Source of the DNA: Bacteroidales bacterium
Lineage (GTDB): Bacteria > Bacteroidota > Bacteroidia > Bacteroidales > CAIWKO01
Length of the DNA stretch: 64,000 nucleotides
Reading direction: 5' to 3'
NCBI GenBank assembly: GCA_023228145.1
Contig: JALOBU010000012.1
Coordinates: forward strand, 47,249 to 111,248
The number at the start of each line of letters is the position of its first letter. Position 1 is the first letter of the stretch. Below are positions 48,401-55,927 of this stretch, one piece after another. The notes beneath the pieces are model-generated. The model saw only the letters and a list, made by a program, of their open reading frames with translations, searched no databases and was not told where the DNA came from. A program made the position numbers and the translations under genes.

Positions 48401-48907
48401 CTGAAGGTTTAAACTTGAGTTTACAACCAGGTCCTGATTGTTACCAAAAGACACTCCACGAGAAATATTCCCGCTACGGTTGAGTAAACCCCACTTAAAA
48501 ACATCTTCGGTAGTAGTTTTGTATTGGTATAAAAAAGGATTTTTTATTTCTTTAGTGGCATCATTAATTAGTGTGGATTTTTTATGACTTCTAACGGCAG
48601 AAAACAATATAGGGAATACCCTGTAAGAGATATTCAGATTAGTATTTTTAAGTTCATTTTCATAATAATTCTTATCCGTAAAAATCAGCATCCCATTTAC
48701 ATAATCAATAAAATATTTCGATGTGTCCGGGGTGAGCCCAACGTCAGTAGTAATTATAATACTTTTGGGAATTAAGCTTAATGTGTCGAGGATTATTGTA
48801 TCATTATCTACAGTTATTTTTTTTAGCCGGAAATTTGAAAAATCCTGTGCATGCAAGTGAATACTAATTGCACATAAGAACAAAAATATGTATAGTATCT
48901 TTTTCAA
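45407..48907 (-). CDS. Very large outer-membrane beta-barrel protein, unknown function
   Basis: 1166 aa. The signal peptide is MKKILYIFLFLCAISIHLHA. The first ~400 residues contain repeated beta motifs such as RVYIDGILLTRGQENDYVID followed by YNTGEVSFTPK, reminiscent of segments in the giant gliding/T9SS translocon protein SprA. The remainder is a long series of amphipathic strands (...YYTNFAKKVF..., ...KFIFQPGNKFRTSLTYVF...), ending with QLDIIYDGRK and VGSVQVRAYF, whose aromatic end suits BAM-dependent insertion. Conserved in Bacteroidota to my knowledge without assigned role; not SprA itself, which is about twice as long. Confidence 0.8.
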   Translation of the reverse strand: MKKILYIFLFLCAISIHLHAQDFSNFRLKKITVDNDTIILDTLSLIPKSIIITTDVGLTPDTSKYFIDYVNGMLIFTDKNYYENELKNTNLNISYRVFPILFSAVRSHKKSTLINDATKEIKNPFLYQYKTTTEDVFKWGLLNRSGNISRGVSFGNNQDLVVNSSLNLQLSGYLSENIQVLAAITDNNIPIQPDGNTQQIQEFDKVFIQLFNKNNKLIAGDFEINRPPGYFMNFYKKAQGVLIESNLILSSKKRPENEVKLKLEGSGALSKGRYARNVLAVVEGNQGPYKLMGNNNETYIIILAGTERVYIDGILLTRGQENDYVIDYNTGEVSFTPKNMITKDKRVVVEFEYTDRYYARTMFFAGVGMEYKKLNVRFNFFSEQDLKNQPLLQELSDSQKQLLSDIGDSVQAAIVPNIDSLEFSNTYVMYKMIDTVVNLVIYDSVFVYSTNPDSAFYRLGFSYVGSGKGNYVLSQSSANGRVFKWVAPQGGNSSGDYEPLTFLIAPKKNQMYSLALDYAIGKTTRINVEGALSIYDKNLFSSLNKKDDIGYALKTSVNNSIPFAKKSKNEWKLIADISNEWVSRYFNPIEQYRPVEFMRDWNLTNNLSADENISGLKFGVQNNKNQNAIYQFKYYTHGSSYQGLLNQLDVNGDWKNFFLTFSGSYLNTSTPNYKTIYFKQKAHLVKKFKWFSLGVREEQEHNTFKPDTTQTLIANSFAFNIYEAYFGSPDTAKNKYYVSYKKRFDYLPVENKLVLASDADDINLNVDLAKNPRHIFKVRATYRMLKLKDTTISTNKPENILLGRLEYYTNFAKKVFQSTTYYEVGSGMEEKKEYSYIEVPAGQGIYTWSDYNSDGIKQINEFEIAAFTDQANYIRVFTPTNDYIKTYSNGFSEVLNIEPANAWKNKTGLRKIISRFGLLTTYSVAHKSTNVNLLQAYNPFYFRADDTTLMTLSTVFKSVLFFNKNNPKIAAEVSYQFNNSKLLLLNGYEIRSQEFVGSKVRWNITRKFYTNIQFEIGRKKYDSEYFFEKNYTIDSWKVEPKFIFQPGNKFRTSLTYVFSDKKNIEAQPLIRAVTHNFGLEGKYNFPGKGTLQAKANYINIAFNADENTSVAYEMLNGFRRGQNITWGLSFQYNLGNNIQLDIIYDGRKMGENKIIHVGSVQVRAYF

Positions 48908-49025
48908 ATTGGTTACAAAAGGATAATGCTAATATACCTATAAAACGGGATATTTAAAAAACTCAAATTTATGATAAAAATTGTTAATAACCTATTTGTC
49001 ATAAATACTCAAAGGCTTGCCTTTC

Positions 49026-49123
49026 CCCTGTGTCCTCTGTAAAAACTCTGTGACCACTGTGGTTAAAAGAACAATAAAAAAACCACAGAGGGAAGCAGAG
49101 AAAAAACGGAGTTTCACAGAGAA
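49026..49123. repeat. Inverted CCACAGAG-type repeat upstream of yicC
   Basis: A left arm (~49026-49064, ...CTCTGTGACCACTGTGGTT) and a right arm (49081-49123, AACCACAGAGGGAAGCAGAG...) are imperfect reverse complements around a 16-nt A-rich loop. Each arm is itself made of CTCTGTG/CACAGAG words. Non-coding. Confidence 0.7.
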
Positions 49124-49154
49124 AATTATTGAATAACGATACCATGATTATTCC

Positions 49155-49162
49155 TACATTTG
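49155..49162 (+). promoter_or_regulatory. -7 promoter box of yicC
   Basis: TACATTTG matches TAnnTTTG, 20 nt before the ATG at 49183. A TTG at 49129-49131 is 23 nt upstream, slightly far. Confidence 0.55.
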
Positions 49163-49182
49163 CATGAATCAAAACCCTGTTT

Positions 49183-50055
49183 ATGAAATCAATGACCGGC
49201 TACGGCAAGGCAGTGTGCGAACTGCCCGATAAAAAAATCTCCATAGAAATAAAATCTGTGAACAGCAAACAACTTGACCTGAACATTAAGCTGCCCGCTG
49301 TTTTACGTGATAAGGAGCCCGAAATTCGTTCATTCATTTCAAAAAAACTGGAACGGGGAAAAATTGATTTGTACATCAATATCGAATACCTTTTTGCTCA
49401 TGGGAATTTTTCACTGAACACGCCTCAGGCCATTAAATATCTTGAAGATATTAAACAATTATCTGCAGAGCTTGGGTTAGAGCTGCCTCAGGAAATTGTT
49501 CCCCTGCTGGTCAGGTTACCGGATGTTGTGAAAACCCCAATGGATGAAGTGAATGAAAATGAGTGGGTAAAAATCTTTGAAAGCTTTGAAAAAGCAGTAG
49601 ACAATCTGGTCACATTCCGAAAAAACGAAGGCAATGTTATGAAAAAAGACATTGAACAGCACGTCTTGCTCATTTTACAGGGCTTACCCCAAATAAAAAC
49701 TTTCGAGAAAAATCGCATTAATCAAATCAAACAGCGCATACAAACCAATCTCGAATCGGTATTTCCACAGGAAAAAATTGATGCCAACCGATTTGAGCAG
49801 GAAGTGATTTATTTTCTGGAAAAAATGGATTTCACCGAAGAGAAAGTCCGTTTAAAAAAACACGGGGATTATTTCTTGCAAACCATGAACGAAGACAATT
49901 CCAACGGGAGAAAGTTGGGGTTTATAGCCCAGGAAATGGGCCGTGAAATTAACACCCTCGGCTCCAAAGCCAATGATTACGAAATACAGAAAATTGTGGT
50001 GGAGATGAAGGACGAGCTGGAGAAAATTAAAGAACAATTATTGAATGTGTTGTAA
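49183..50055 (+). CDS. yicC: YicC-family endoribonuclease
   Basis: 290 aa, the usual length. N-terminal YicC domain MKSMTGYGKAVCELPDKKISIEIKSVNSKQLDLN, and the C-terminal DUF1732 half with GRKLGFIAQEMGREINTLGSKAND, both highly conserved. Family members cleave RNA and affect stress survival. The gene stands alone, with a repeat-rich upstream region. Confidence 0.93.
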   Translation: MKSMTGYGKAVCELPDKKISIEIKSVNSKQLDLNIKLPAVLRDKEPEIRSFISKKLERGKIDLYINIEYLFAHGNFSLNTPQAIKYLEDIKQLSAELGLELPQEIVPLLVRLPDVVKTPMDEVNENEWVKIFESFEKAVDNLVTFRKNEGNVMKKDIEQHVLLILQGLPQIKTFEKNRINQIKQRIQTNLESVFPQEKIDANRFEQEVIYFLEKMDFTEEKVRLKKHGDYFLQTMNEDNSNGRKLGFIAQEMGREINTLGSKANDYEIQKIVVEMKDELEKIKEQLLNVL

Positions 50056-50102
50056 ATGAAATTTCAAAAACCCATTACACTTCTGTTTAAAAACATACTA
50101 AA

Positions 50103-50161
50103 TTTCGATTCAAACCGAAAATAATCATAAGATTTTTCGATTCAAACCGAAAATTCTTATG
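50103..50161. repeat. Duplicated palindromic motif forming a 36-nt hairpin
   Basis: TTTCGATTCAAACCGAAA occurs at 50103-50120 and 50135-50152; each copy has TTTCG/CGAAA arms. The second copy sits in a longer hairpin, 50126-50161, where 13 of 14 positions pair around an 8-nt loop. Lies in the 191-nt gap between yicC and the FISUMP lipoprotein gene, where no gene was seen. Confidence 0.75.
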
Positions 50162-50246
50162 AAAATGATGCCGTTTTTAGAAAAAGATGAAATTGAAAAA
50201 AAACAGAGAATGCAATTCCCGCGAGCGATTTCTTTAATTTATTGTA

Positions 50247-50957
50247 TTAATCCTTTACACATCTAACAGAAAGACCTGCTTCATATGACCAATCTTTAAG
50301 AACCTCAATAGATCCCATGGAATAATTAATCATAATTATCCATGTATAATCATCGCCTGAAAGGTTACTTGTCCACCATTTTCCATAATATTTAATTCCT
50401 GTATATTCATCTCCTAGCGATGCCCATCCACCTGGAAGTGCACAAAATCCATATGTGTCTGTGGCACCAGTGTTTGGGCTTTCCCAGTGTGTAGTTCCAG
50501 TTTCCTTCAATTTCCCTCCGGCTACACTTTCACCGCCAGCATAACTAATTAACTCGTTCCAGTCGCTAATAGTGGCCACATGCCAACCATCAGGCGCAAT
50601 ATTTCTGTAGTCGGAAACAGCATAGTAATTATATAACCTGCCATAAATGTTACCTAAAGTTCCAACATTATTATAATTGCAAAATGCACCATATGTTAAA
50701 TCAACCCATTCATACCAATCCGTTACGTTTGGTATTTGGTCTCCGTTTCTGTAATGAGTAACTTTTAAATTTTCAGTCATCCATATTTTACCATTAATAT
50801 TTACAGTATTATATTCATTGCCATCGTAATCAGTTACTTTTAAATTGATAGGGTCGTTTGTATCATTATTATTTTCATCATCATCCTTACAACTTGTATT
50901 GAATGCTAATGATAATAAAATTAATAAAGCAAATAGTTTAAGGAATTTAGTTTTCAT
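50247..50957 (-). CDS. FISUMP-domain lipoprotein
   Basis: 236 aa. Lipobox FNTSC gives Cys23, followed by an acidic linker (KDDDENNNDTND). The rest is the Fibrobacter succinogenes major paralogous domain: VTDYDGNEYNTVNINGKIWM, TENLKVTHYRNGDQIP, YNYYAVSD, PDGWHVATISDWNELI, GFCALPGGW, and the end SYEAGLSVRCVKD. Surface-associated, function unknown, often recruited repeatedly in Bacteroidota genomes. Monocistronic-looking; the next gene upstream starts 60 nt away. Confidence 0.9.
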   Translation of the reverse strand: MKTKFLKLFALLILLSLAFNTSCKDDDENNNDTNDPINLKVTDYDGNEYNTVNINGKIWMTENLKVTHYRNGDQIPNVTDWYEWVDLTYGAFCNYNNVGTLGNIYGRLYNYYAVSDYRNIAPDGWHVATISDWNELISYAGGESVAGGKLKETGTTHWESPNTGATDTYGFCALPGGWASLGDEYTGIKYYGKWWTSNLSGDDYTWIIMINYSMGSIEVLKDWSYEAGLSVRCVKD

Positions 50958-51016
50958 AATTTAATGTATTTATAAAATTACACATGTTAAGTTTTGCCTT
51001 TACTAAACCTATATTT

Positions 51017-51562
51017 TTACCAATCCTTCATTTGTGTTGCCTTTCCCATTGTGTTTTTTAAATCAATAATTAATTCTTCAACTTTTTCATTTATTATTGA
51101 TTTAATATTTAACCATTGCTTATTTCTAAAACCTCTTCCATGTTTTATTTCTTCATAAGGACAAAAACTCTCGTTAGTTATTTTACCAAAAGAGATACCG
51201 TTGCCTTTATGCAGAAAATTTTCAAAAACATACCGATATTTCCCGTCTTTTAATAATACTGTTCCATCAAAAGTTATGGTTCCATTACATTTAATTTTTT
51301 TCATAGAACCAATACCACAAAAATACGGCAAGGTAAAGCTCCCCTGTATTTGACCCCCCTCAGAATTAATATAATCAACGCTTCTTTTAATATCAGATGA
51401 TGGTTTAGAAAACCACAATTTAGCCGTTTCAAAGAGATCAGATGCTTTTCTTGATTCATCAGTATTTATAACACCTTCAAATAATAAAAAGTTGTCGTCC
51501 TCTTGCTGTGCCAATAATAAAATCGGGAAGCAAAGCATTACAAAAAATAATAATTTTTTCAT
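51017..51562 (-). CDS. Secreted DUF4468-like protein
   Basis: 181 aa. Signal peptide MKKLLFFVMLCFPILLLAQ. FLLFEGVINTDESRKASDLFETAKLWF and the beta strand pattern SGGQIQGSF-like (GGQIQGSFTLPYF, KCNGTITFDGTVLLKDGKYRY) fit the DUF4468 (TBP-like fold) family of exported Bacteroidota proteins. Function unknown. Confidence 0.8.
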   Translation of the reverse strand: MKKLLFFVMLCFPILLLAQQEDDNFLLFEGVINTDESRKASDLFETAKLWFSKPSSDIKRSVDYINSEGGQIQGSFTLPYFCGIGSMKKIKCNGTITFDGTVLLKDGKYRYVFENFLHKGNGISFGKITNESFCPYEEIKHGRGFRNKQWLNIKSIINEKVEELIIDLKNTMGKATQMKDW

Positions 51563-51608
51563 AATTTATTTATTTCTTCTCCGCAGCCCCAACGAAGTAT
51601 TTATAAAT

Positions 51609-51790
51609 AAAAAAGCGTGGAACTGTAACTATATTCGCCTTAGAGGTACTGGTATACCTTTTCTGTCAAACAAGTTATGCCCACGCTTTTGCGTGAGCGT
51701 TCACCTATTATCCCCGACAGAAATTGAAAATTACCAGTTTTCTAAAGCAAGAATAAAAGTTTATCAGCCTTTCGGCTGACTAACGCTTTA
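51609..51790. repeat. Structured non-coding element with nested hairpins
   Basis: Outer arms AAAAAGCGTGG (~51610-51620) and CCACGCTTTT (~51681-51690) enclose AACTGT/ACAAGTT and an inner AGGTA(51644-51648)/TACCT(51655-51659) hairpin. Next come CACGCTTTTGCGTG and, at ~51764-51779, CAGCCTTTCGGCTG. The layout is far too ordered for random DNA and suggests a dispersed structured repeat (REP/RAYT-like) or a small RNA. Confidence 0.6.
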
Positions 51791-51972
51791 TTTTAATTTC
51801 GTAAAAAAAGAACGCGTGTTAAATTCATTTTAACAAAGCAAATATATTAAATAAATTTTAAAATGAAAAATGAAAAAATTTTATTTTGCTTTTCTTTTGA
51901 TAAATATCAATGACATGAAACATGTTGGCGCTCCGACGACTCCTTTATGGTTTTTCGTCTTTGCCTATAGCA

Positions 51973-52005
51973 AGTCGTAGTACCACTTAGAGTGGCGCTA
52001 CGACT
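51973..52005. repeat. Long imperfect hairpin
   Basis: Fifteen-base arms (51973-51987 and 51991-52005) pair at 14 positions around a 3-nt loop, with one G-T wobble and one mismatch. Not followed by a T run, so not a standard terminator. Confidence 0.7.
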
Positions 52006-52164
52006 GCTCCTTCAATAGAAAATTTTTCTGCTATAATCAGCGGGGAACATCTTCTTTTTATGTCCCGCAGTCCGCCAAGGCGGAGCGCAGATTAGCGCGG
52101 ATGAAAAGACCGCTTGGCGAACTTTGCGATTTCCTTTGCGAACTTTGCGGTTAAAAATGCGGCG

Positions 52165-52244
52165 AAAAAAGATGTAAACTTTGCTTTCGTCTTTGCCTCT
52201 TATCCTATAGGAAGACAAAGAATGGGGTGGTTTACATCTTTTTT
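52165..52244. repeat. Large inverted repeat with inner palindrome
   Basis: AAAAAAGATGTAAAC at 52165-52179 is the exact reverse complement of 52230-52244. Inside is the perfect palindrome TCCTATAGGA (52203-52212) flanked by CTTTG/CAAAG words. The whole 80 nt could fold into one branched hairpin. Confidence 0.75.
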
Positions 52245-52640
52245 GAATGTTGTCGAAGTAGTATTGTTTTTATGTTGTGGTAAAAGTTTTCTGCGAAAAT
52301 CTGCGTAATCAGCGGGAAAAAAACGAGAAAGTCTCCCGCGCCCGCCTACCGGAAAGACAGGGATGATGCAGATTGCCGCAGGAAAAAACAGAATTTTTAT
52401 CAGTTCGCCTGTCTGCTGCCGGCTTCGGGCTTCTACAATAGAATTTATTGTAACTAATGCAGAAGGTAATCAAAAATCAACCCATGAAAATAATCCATAT
52501 GCATTGGTATATAGATTTGTATTTGAATATTAAAATTAAAGGATTTTTTCCCAACTGCCACACGATGTCCACCTCGGCAGTGAGGGCAAAGATAGCTCAC
52601 TATGATTTTTCTTTTATCCTCAAACCAGCAAAGCAAAACC

Positions 52641-52823
52641 TTATGCTGCCAAAAACTTCAGGGCTTCATACACCAAAAATACAGGCCATACCATGGCTTT
52701 CAAAAACCCGAGAACACCCATCCAGAAAGTTGTGGCCATAGAAATGTAATAAATGGCGGCGCCTATCAGTCCTAAAAAGTAAACAGTGCCCGAAGATGCG
52801 TGTTTGTTATAATTTTTACTCAT
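52641..52823 (-). CDS. Conserved small membrane protein
   Basis: 60 aa. After a polar lead the sequence runs SGTVYFLGLIGAAIYYISMATTFW then VLGFLKAMVWPVFLVYEALKFL. I recognise this pattern of two hydrophobic segments with AxYYI..A.TFW..V.G.LKA..WP.F.VYE.LK as a widely occurring short membrane protein of unknown function. The gene lies 35 nt after the O-methyltransferase start region, on the same strand. Confidence 0.65.
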   Translation of the reverse strand: MSKNYNKHASSGTVYFLGLIGAAIYYISMATTFWMGVLGFLKAMVWPVFLVYEALKFLAA

Positions 52824-52858
52824 GTTATGAATTTAAGATTTTTAAAAAAAATGTTTTG

Positions 52859-53851
52859 TTATTTCATTGCTGTTATCATAGCATTGTTAAAAGTTTCAGT
52901 ACGTTTAACCCCTGAAAATCCCTCGTTTTTTAACCAGTCTGAAATTTCCCTTTCTGTATAGGTATCTCCATGCTCGGTGGACACAAGCATATTCATAGCA
53001 AACAAAGCCCCTCCGAAAGGTGAAGTTCTGTCTTCGTCCATCACGTGGTCCTGTATCACTATTTGCCCTCCCCGGTTTAAGGCATTATAACATTTCTTTA
53101 TGAGTTTGTGATTTTGAGCAGGCGAATTAATATGTATGATGGCGGAGAGAAAGGCCATGTCATAACCCGAGCCAAAACCGTTTTTGTTGTAATCGCCGCA
53201 AATGAAGCTAATTCGCTTTTCCAGGCCTTCCAGTTTTACATATTTTTTTGTTATCGGAATAATATCCGGCAGGTCAAAAATAGTAGCTTTGTTCTTGTTG
53301 TTTCTTTTCACAAACTCCATTGCGTAAACTCCGGATCCCCCGCCGATATCAAGAAAATACCGCACCTCTGTGAGATTCAATTTGTCGAGCAGGGCTTTTG
53401 CCTGTTTGTGTGCCCTTTCGTGCATAGCACCTATAAATGCTTCTGACCAGTTCGTGTTTTTGCGGCTCTTAACTTTTTTACGCTGGCTTTTCCCGGTGCG
53501 TATCATTTCTGTCATCGTTGACCACGTGTCCCACATACTGACACTATGCATAAGGCCTTTTAAATAATTGCTACTACTTCGTGATAAATATTCTGACGAA
53601 AAAGGAGTATTGTAAAATTTTTGTTTTCGTTTTTGAAGCAGGCCAATAGCACAAAGTGCATTCATAATCCTGTCGGTAGCGCGGGCATCTGTTTTTATCT
53701 TTTGACAAATCTCCTGTGATTCGGAACCTTGCGTAGCAATATGCGAAAAAATATCCAGCTCGTATGCCGTAAGGATAATTCGGCTGATGCGAAAAGCGGA
53801 AATGATTTCACGGAGTTGCTCGGGCTTGTTAATGTTAAATGCGGGTTTCAT
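52859..53851 (-). CDS. SAM-dependent O-methyltransferase (AdoMet_MTA/HIOMT-like)
   Basis: 330 aa. A winged-helix dimerisation domain (residues ~15-100, ATDRIMNALCAIGLLQKRKQKFYNT) precedes a Rossmann SAM domain with LDIGGGSG at 167-174 and later IHINSPAQNHKLIKKCYNAL and GGQIVIQDHVMDEDR. Family enzymes methylate hydroxyls of small molecules such as polyketides or aromatic compounds. No biosynthetic genes are adjacent, so the substrate is open. Confidence 0.87.
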   Translation of the reverse strand: MKPAFNINKPEQLREIISAFRISRIILTAYELDIFSHIATQGSESQEICQKIKTDARATDRIMNALCAIGLLQKRKQKFYNTPFSSEYLSRSSSNYLKGLMHSVSMWDTWSTMTEMIRTGKSQRKKVKSRKNTNWSEAFIGAMHERAHKQAKALLDKLNLTEVRYFLDIGGGSGVYAMEFVKRNNKNKATIFDLPDIIPITKKYVKLEGLEKRISFICGDYNKNGFGSGYDMAFLSAIIHINSPAQNHKLIKKCYNALNRGGQIVIQDHVMDEDRTSPFGGALFAMNMLVSTEHGDTYTEREISDWLKNEGFSGVKRTETFNNAMITAMK

Positions 53852-53991
53852 AAATTTTTTAAGTTGTCAAAGATATAAAAGAAAGAAGTTTTTTATAAAA
53901 AAAAGTTTAAATGACGAATTTGAGATAATACAAGTTTGGCTTCTGGGCAGCTATTTTGGCAGTAGTACATTTAAATGTAATTTTTACCTGC

Positions 53992-54627
53992 TCAGTATAA
54001 TTTTTTTCTGGAGTCAGGAAACATGAAGTCGGGCACCTGCAGAATGCAGGAACTTCCTGAATATAAAAGTCCGAAAGCTTCCGTATCTATGGGGATTTCA
54101 AGGTAATTTAAAAATGCCGTCTTGTTCCCGGATTCATACATAGCAATGCTTTTCAAGATAGTGCGGCATTTAGATAGTATGATATCCTGCGATGACAGAA
54201 CGGAAAAATCAACAGCTGATATAAGTATTTTCTGAGGCGAAATCAGGTTAACTAGTGCCGGATTCGAGTTATATGTTTCCATAACAACCCATTGCGTTTT
54301 TAGTTTTTTATCTTTTTTTTGATTTTCATGTAAAAAGATTAGCAGGTTCGTTTTTTCTGAAATATATTTTGTAAGGCTGTCTTCTGCTATATTACTGACA
54401 AAAAACTGCAGAGGGCTAGCCGATGAACCCTTTAACGCTTCGGCCGTTTCAAAAGTACATAGCCATTGATGAGTGCCTGTTTCCTGTTTTTCGAAACTTA
54501 ATAATGTCCCTTTTGAAATAATAACCGCATCGGTACACAACCATTCTATGCTGTTTCCGATATTTATTTCAGCACGCACTTGAAAAACGGACACAATAAA
54601 AAATATTGCCGCAAGTGATTTTTTCAT
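53992..54627 (-). CDS. Secreted protein of unknown function
   Basis: 211 aa. The signal peptide is MKKSLAAIFFIVSVFQVRA. The mature part is beta-rich with no recognised motif; two stretches (WLCTDAVIISKGTLLSFEKQ and WLCTFETAEALKG) share a WLCT start and could be a weak internal repeat. Divergent from the PorV/PorQ gene, with 171 nt between starts. Confidence 0.65.
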   Translation of the reverse strand: MKKSLAAIFFIVSVFQVRAEINIGNSIEWLCTDAVIISKGTLLSFEKQETGTHQWLCTFETAEALKGSSASPLQFFVSNIAEDSLTKYISEKTNLLIFLHENQKKDKKLKTQWVVMETYNSNPALVNLISPQKILISAVDFSVLSSQDIILSKCRTILKSIAMYESGNKTAFLNYLEIPIDTEAFGLLYSGSSCILQVPDFMFPDSRKKLY

Positions 54628-54714
54628 TTTTTATCCGACTTTATAATTTATTACTCAAACATACAACTTTCTTTGATATTTACAAGTATTTTCTTTTAAA
54701 TGACACATTTTTTG

Positions 54715-54722
54715 TATCTTTA
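54715..54722 (+). promoter_or_regulatory. Possible -7 box of the PorV/PorQ-PorU2 operon
   Basis: TATCTTTA, one mismatch to TAnnTTTG, 76 nt before ATG 54799. The -33 element is unclear. Confidence 0.35.
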
Positions 54723-54798
54723 TAGTGCTATAATAAAGAAACAGATAATTATTTTTTTATTTTTTCGTTACTCAATAACAACTAAAATTTTGATAAGG

Positions 54799-55911
54799 AT
54801 GCCCCGTAAAATTTTTGCAGTTATAGTGCTTTTATTCACGTTTACTTACTTTGCTTATTCCCAGGCTCCGAAGTACAGCAATGAATTTCTTTCTATTGGC
54901 GTTGGCGCAAGAGCTTTGGGTATGTCAAATTCAAATGTTGCCTTTGTAAGTGATGTTACTTCGGGGTATTGGAATACTGCAGGCCTGGCCATGGTTCCTT
55001 CACAGTTTCAGGCAGGATTGATGCACTCCGAATATTTTGCCGGTATTGCAAAATACGATTACGTGGCTCTGGCAGTGAAAATTGACGAAAAAAGCACCGG
55101 AGCATTTTCTTTCATAAGGTTTGGGGTGGATGATATTCCAAATACAACCGAATTAATAGACGCACAGGGCAATATTGACTACGACCGTATTACCACTTTT
55201 TCCGCCGCCGATTATGCCTTTATTTTTTCTTACGCACGTAAATCAAAAATTGAAGGACTTCGTTACGGTGGTAATGCCAAAATTATTTACAGAAAAGTAG
55301 GTTCTTTTGCCAATTCATGGGGATTCGGGTTAGATTTTGGGGTACAGTATGAAATGAAAAAATGGTATTTTGGCGTCATGGCAAGAGACATCACTTCAAC
55401 ATTTAATGCCTGGAAATACAATCTTAATGATAATATGAAAGAGGTATTCACCCGCACGGGTAATGAAATTCCCGAAAGTACCCTTGAGTTGACTTTGCCC
55501 AGGCTTAACATCGGAGCCGCCAAGCGTTTTGATATGCCAAAAAAATTCTCGGCATTGATTGCGGTGGACCTTGATATGACTTTTGATGGAAAAAGAAATG
55601 TGCTGATACGTAGCAATCTTCTTTCCATTGACCCTCATGGAGGCTTGGAGCTGGGATATAATGATATTATTTTCGTACGGGCTGGTTTTGGGAATATCCA
55701 GAAAGAAACGGATTTTGAAGGCAAGAAGAAAATTACATTTCAACCGAACATAGGTGTGGGTATAGTAATTAAAAAAATCGTTGCCATTGATTATGCTTTT
55801 ACCGACATCGGCAACGCATCCATTGCGCTTTATTCTCACGTTTTTTCACTGAAACTTAATATAAATAGGAAAAAAACAGTTTCTGTTGACAATGTCGAAA
55901 AGCCACAATAA
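54799..55911 (+). CDS. PorV/PorQ-family outer-membrane protein (T9SS)
   Basis: 370 aa from ATG 54799, which starts the signal peptide MPRKIFAVIVLLFTFTYFAYS; the frame is open further upstream. The mature start NEFLSIGVGARALGMSNSNVAF and VTSGYWNTAGLAMVPSQFQAGLMHSEYF are the PorV/PorQ hallmarks within the FadL-like barrel superfamily. PorV carries T9SS cargo from the translocon to the PorU sortase. The PorU2-type gene follows 16 nt downstream, which supports a joint role. Whether it is functionally PorV or PorQ cannot be decided by eye. Confidence 0.88.
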   Translation: MPRKIFAVIVLLFTFTYFAYSQAPKYSNEFLSIGVGARALGMSNSNVAFVSDVTSGYWNTAGLAMVPSQFQAGLMHSEYFAGIAKYDYVALAVKIDEKSTGAFSFIRFGVDDIPNTTELIDAQGNIDYDRITTFSAADYAFIFSYARKSKIEGLRYGGNAKIIYRKVGSFANSWGFGLDFGVQYEMKKWYFGVMARDITSTFNAWKYNLNDNMKEVFTRTGNEIPESTLELTLPRLNIGAAKRFDMPKKFSALIAVDLDMTFDGKRNVLIRSNLLSIDPHGGLELGYNDIIFVRAGFGNIQKETDFEGKKKITFQPNIGVGIVIKKIVAIDYAFTDIGNASIALYSHVFSLKLNINRKKTVSVDNVEKPQ

Positions 55912-55927
55912 GCACAGATTAATATTT

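Larger units (their letters stand above)
51563..52640. other. 1.1-kb non-coding, hairpin-rich island
   Basis: No convincing gene lies here. It contains the structured element at 51609-51790, a hairpin at 51973-52005, a small palindrome at 52071-52084, a large inverted repeat at 52165-52244, and CGCAGATTA/TAATCAGCG-type inverted words around 52085-52105 and 52288-52317. The remainder is low-information AT-rich or repeat-like DNA. Confidence 0.75.

Noticed and set aside
51492..51779. 95-residue plus-strand frame over the structured element
   Set aside because: It overlaps the DUF4468 gene's 5' end antisense and runs through hairpins; no signal or family pattern.
51770..51790. Possible integron attC-like TAACGC end
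   Set aside because: No matching opposite arm of the attC pattern and no integrase or cassette gene nearby.
52012..52308. Short frames on both strands across the hairpin region
   Set aside because: Arginine/Ala-rich or repetitive, no start context, and interrupted by inverted repeats.
52457..52741. 94-residue plus-strand frame
   Set aside because: Mostly antisense to the small conserved membrane protein gene at 52641-52823, which has the better pattern.
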